Below, one piece after another: positions 61,601 through 64,000 of a stretch of DNA of 64,000 nt. Position 1 is the first letter of the stretch. Every line of letters begins with the position of its first letter. The stretch comes from Theocolax elegans (lineage: Eukaryota; Arthropoda; Insecta; Hymenoptera; Cerocephalidae): contig CM047431.1 of the NCBI GenBank assembly GCA_026168455.1, positions 1,536,598 to 1,600,597 of the forward strand, given 5' to 3'. The notes under the pieces are model-generated. The model made no database searches and was not told the DNA's origin. It saw only the letters and a program-made list of their open reading frames with translations. Position numbers and translations under genes: made by a program.

Positions 61601-63435
61601 TTCCTGGATATTTCGGGAATTTCTGAGGTATTTCTGGATCACTCTACTAATTACGGGATTTCCTGGATCTTTCGGGAACTTCTGAGGAAATTCGGGATAA
61701 CACCAATAATAACGGAATTTCCTGGATATTTCGGGAATTTCTGAAGTATTTCTGGATAACTCTACTAAATAAGGGATTTCCTGGATATTTCGGGAATTTC
61801 TGAAATATTTCAGAAAGACTCCACTAATGACGGAATTTCCTGGATATTTCGGGAATTTCTGAGGTATTTCTGGATCACTCTACCAATTACGGGATTTCCT
61901 GGATCTTTCGGGAATGTCTGAGGAAATTCGGAGTAACACCAATAAGAACGGATTTTCCTGGATATTTCGGGAATTTATGAGGTATTTCGGGATAACTCTC
62001 CAAATTAAGGGATTTCCTGGATATTTCGGGAATTTCTGAGGTATTTCGAAATGTCTCCACTAATTACGGGATTTCCTGGATATTTCGGGAATATCTGAGG
62101 AAATTCGGGATGAATCTACCAATTACGGGATTTCCTGGATATTACGCGAATTTCTGTGGAAATTCGGGATGAATCTACTAATTACGGAATTTCCTGGATA
62201 TTCGGGAATTTCTGAAATATTTCTGAGAGACTCCACTAATTACGGGATTTCCTGGATATTTCGGGAATTTCTGAGGAATTTCTGGATAACTCTACAAATT
62301 AAGGGATTTCCTGGATATTTCGGGAATTTCTGAGGTATTTCGAAATGTCTCCACTAATTGTGGTATTTCCTGGATATTTCGGGAATTTCTGAAATATTTC
62401 AGAAAGACTCCACTAATGACGGAATTTCCTGGATATTTCGGGAATTTCTGAGGTATTTCTGGATCACTCTACCAATTACGGGATTTCCTGGATCTTTCGG
62501 GAATGTCTGAGGAAATTCGGAGTAACACCAATAAGAACGGATTTTCCTGGATATTTCGGGAATTTATGTGGTATTTTTGGATAACTCTACAAATTAAGGG
62601 ATTTCCTGGATATTTCGGGAATTTCTGAAATATTTCAGAAAGACTCCACTAATGACGGAATTTCCTGGATATTTCGGGAATTTCTGAGGTATTTCTGGAT
62701 CACTCTACCAATTACGGGATTTCCTGGATATTTCGGGAATTTCTGAGTATTCTGGATAACTCTACTAATTATCGGGATTTCCAGGATTATTCGGTAATTT
62801 CTGAAATATTTCCGAAAAACTCCACTAATTACGGAATTTCCTGGATATTTCGGAATTCTGAGGTATTTCTGGATCACTCTACTAATACGGGATTTCCTGG
62901 ATCTTTCGGGAACTTCTGAGGAAATTCGGGATAACACCAATAATAACGGAATTTCCTGGATATTTCGGGAATTTCTGAAGTATTTCTGGATAACTCTACT
63001 AATAAGGGATTTCCCGGATATTTCGGGAATTCTGAAATATTTCAGAAAGACTACCACTAATGACGGAATTTCCTGGATATTTCGGGAATTTCTGAGGTAT
63101 TTTCGGATCACTCTACCAATTACGGGATTCCTGGATCTTTCGGGAATGTCTGGAGGAAATTCGGAGTAACACCAATAAGAACGGATTTTCCTGGATATTT
63201 CGGGAATTTATGTGGTATTTTTGGATAACTCTACAAATTAAGGGATTTCCTGGATATTTCGGGAATTTCTGAGGTATTTCGAAATGTCTCCACTAATTGT
63301 AGAATTTCCAGGATATTTCGGGAATTTATGAGGTATTTCGGGATGACGCTACAAGTTACGGGATTTCCTAGAAATTTTGGGAATTGCTGAAATATTTCAG
63401 AAGGCTCCACTAATTACGGGATTTCCTGGATATTT
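58620..63435. repeat. ~59-bp satellite, long block with higher-order repeats
   Basis: About 80 units. Adjacent units diverge, but multi-unit blocks recur: the marker AATGTCTGAGGAAATTCGGA followed by GTAACACCAATAAGAACGGA appears near 60260, 61912, 62502 and 63140. Unit starts at 60402, 60461 and 60521 give periods of 59-60. Minus-strand frames such as repeats of RNSRNIQEIP are translations of the satellite. Confidence 0.9.
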
Positions 63436-64000
63436 TTTATTTTAATACCTTGTTTTAATATATTATTATTTTTGTCTTCAATATTATTTTTGTTGACTAT
63501 TTCTTGTTTTTGTTTTCTGTCAATACTTATTTTTACAGTATCTTTGTTTTTAATTCTTCTTTATAATTTTGAGATTCTTCTATTACATTTTCTTTCGTTA
63601 TTGTATTTTTTTCAATATTGTGTCCCAAACCTTGTTTTAATCGCGAGCGAAGCGAGCGTTTTTGGCTAGTCTATATTATATTAAAATTTATTCGTTCTCT
63701 GATGTCCGGTGACCGGTGTCCGGCGGCGGTGTCCAGTGTCCGGTTGTAAGAATTAAGAGTATGTGTGGAGTGGAAGGGTTAACGATGATATTTCGGGGAT
63801 TTCTGAGTTATTTCGGGATAACTTCACTACCCCAATAGACATATGATTGCAAATTGACAGCAACTTTGCAAAAAAAATTTGTACCTGTTTATCCAAAATT
63901 TGCGTCAATGTAAGTCCTTATTTATTATAAATTTGCTTCAAATCATTTACATGAAAATAGTGACAGCAAATTTATATAAAATTAAAGTCAATTGTTGCAT
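63436..64000. other. T-rich end region with a short GTCCGGT repeat
   Basis: A T-rich stretch, then CGCGAGCGAAGCGAGCG near 63640, then a GTCCGGTG-type repeat at about 63703-63747. One isolated satellite-like fragment (TTTCGGGGATTTCTGAG) follows near 63791. No gene is recognised. Confidence 0.4.

Noticed and set aside
60158..63111. Minus-strand frames with repeats of RNSRNIQEIP
   Set aside because: They follow the ~59-bp satellite, whose period is not a multiple of three; frames arise by chance between stops.
63472..63669. 65-codon Leu/Phe-rich frame at the window end
   Set aside because: Driven by T-rich composition; it looks like a membrane segment only because of poly-T codons.

Overview
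The window looks like repeat-rich, AT-rich arthropod nuclear DNA, most likely from an insect and possibly an ant. Evidence: spliced genes with GT-AG introns, an insect-type F-like envelope gene, a Lys-tRNA-type retroelement primer site, a 5S-rRNA-derived SINE, and several satellites. The species is an inference. I see no bacterial operons, CRISPR arrays or intact rRNA genes.

Layout. 0-2.5 kb: palindromic tandem repeat and an inverted-repeat element. 2.48-5.12 kb: fold-back element with ~1.08-kb arms, each carrying the same WD40-coding fragment. 5.7-9.8 kb: two minus-strand spliced genes or gene remnants, one rich in Lys/Asn/Ser and one built from four duplicated phase-1 exon modules. 11.2-19 kb: decayed CACTA/EnSpm-type transposon whose three exons can be reconstructed, with its 5' region duplicated and one copy interrupted by a 5S-derived SINE with a perfect 15-bp target duplication. 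19.9-22.9 kb: degenerate minisatellite, a 495-codon F-like envelope gene (minus) and, 213 bp away and divergent, a two-exon SIAH-like RING gene (plus). 24-27.7 kb: ~290-bp satellite with a nested 972-bp DNA element. 28.6-30.3 kb: ~858-bp tandem duplication. 30.4-31.9 kb: LTR retrotransposon remnant (LTR, primer site, one short ORF). 31.9-32.6 kb: second fold-back element. 36-39.2 kb: duplicated element and a (GCC)n/(TA)n array.

40-46.6 kb: ~2.95-kb tandem duplication carrying a miniature LTR retrotransposon (TRIM-like) with a tRNA-like Pol III module inside its LTR. 46.6-54.9 kb: large inverted-repeat complex with a tRNA-Thr-like sequence in both orientations and a 48-bp satellite; its right end holds a TRIM-free version of the flanks. 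55-63.4 kb: ~2.35-kb tandem duplication and a long ~59-bp satellite.

The best candidates for real, possibly selected genes are the envelope-like gene and its divergent RING partner. The most unusual non-coding signals are the tRNA-like LTR of the TRIM, the WD40-capturing hairpin locus, and a TACTTG[C/T]-centred motif shared by fold-back elements across the window. Many duplicate pairs differ mainly by one-base homopolymer indels, so some tandem duplications and frameshifts may be assembly or polishing artefacts.
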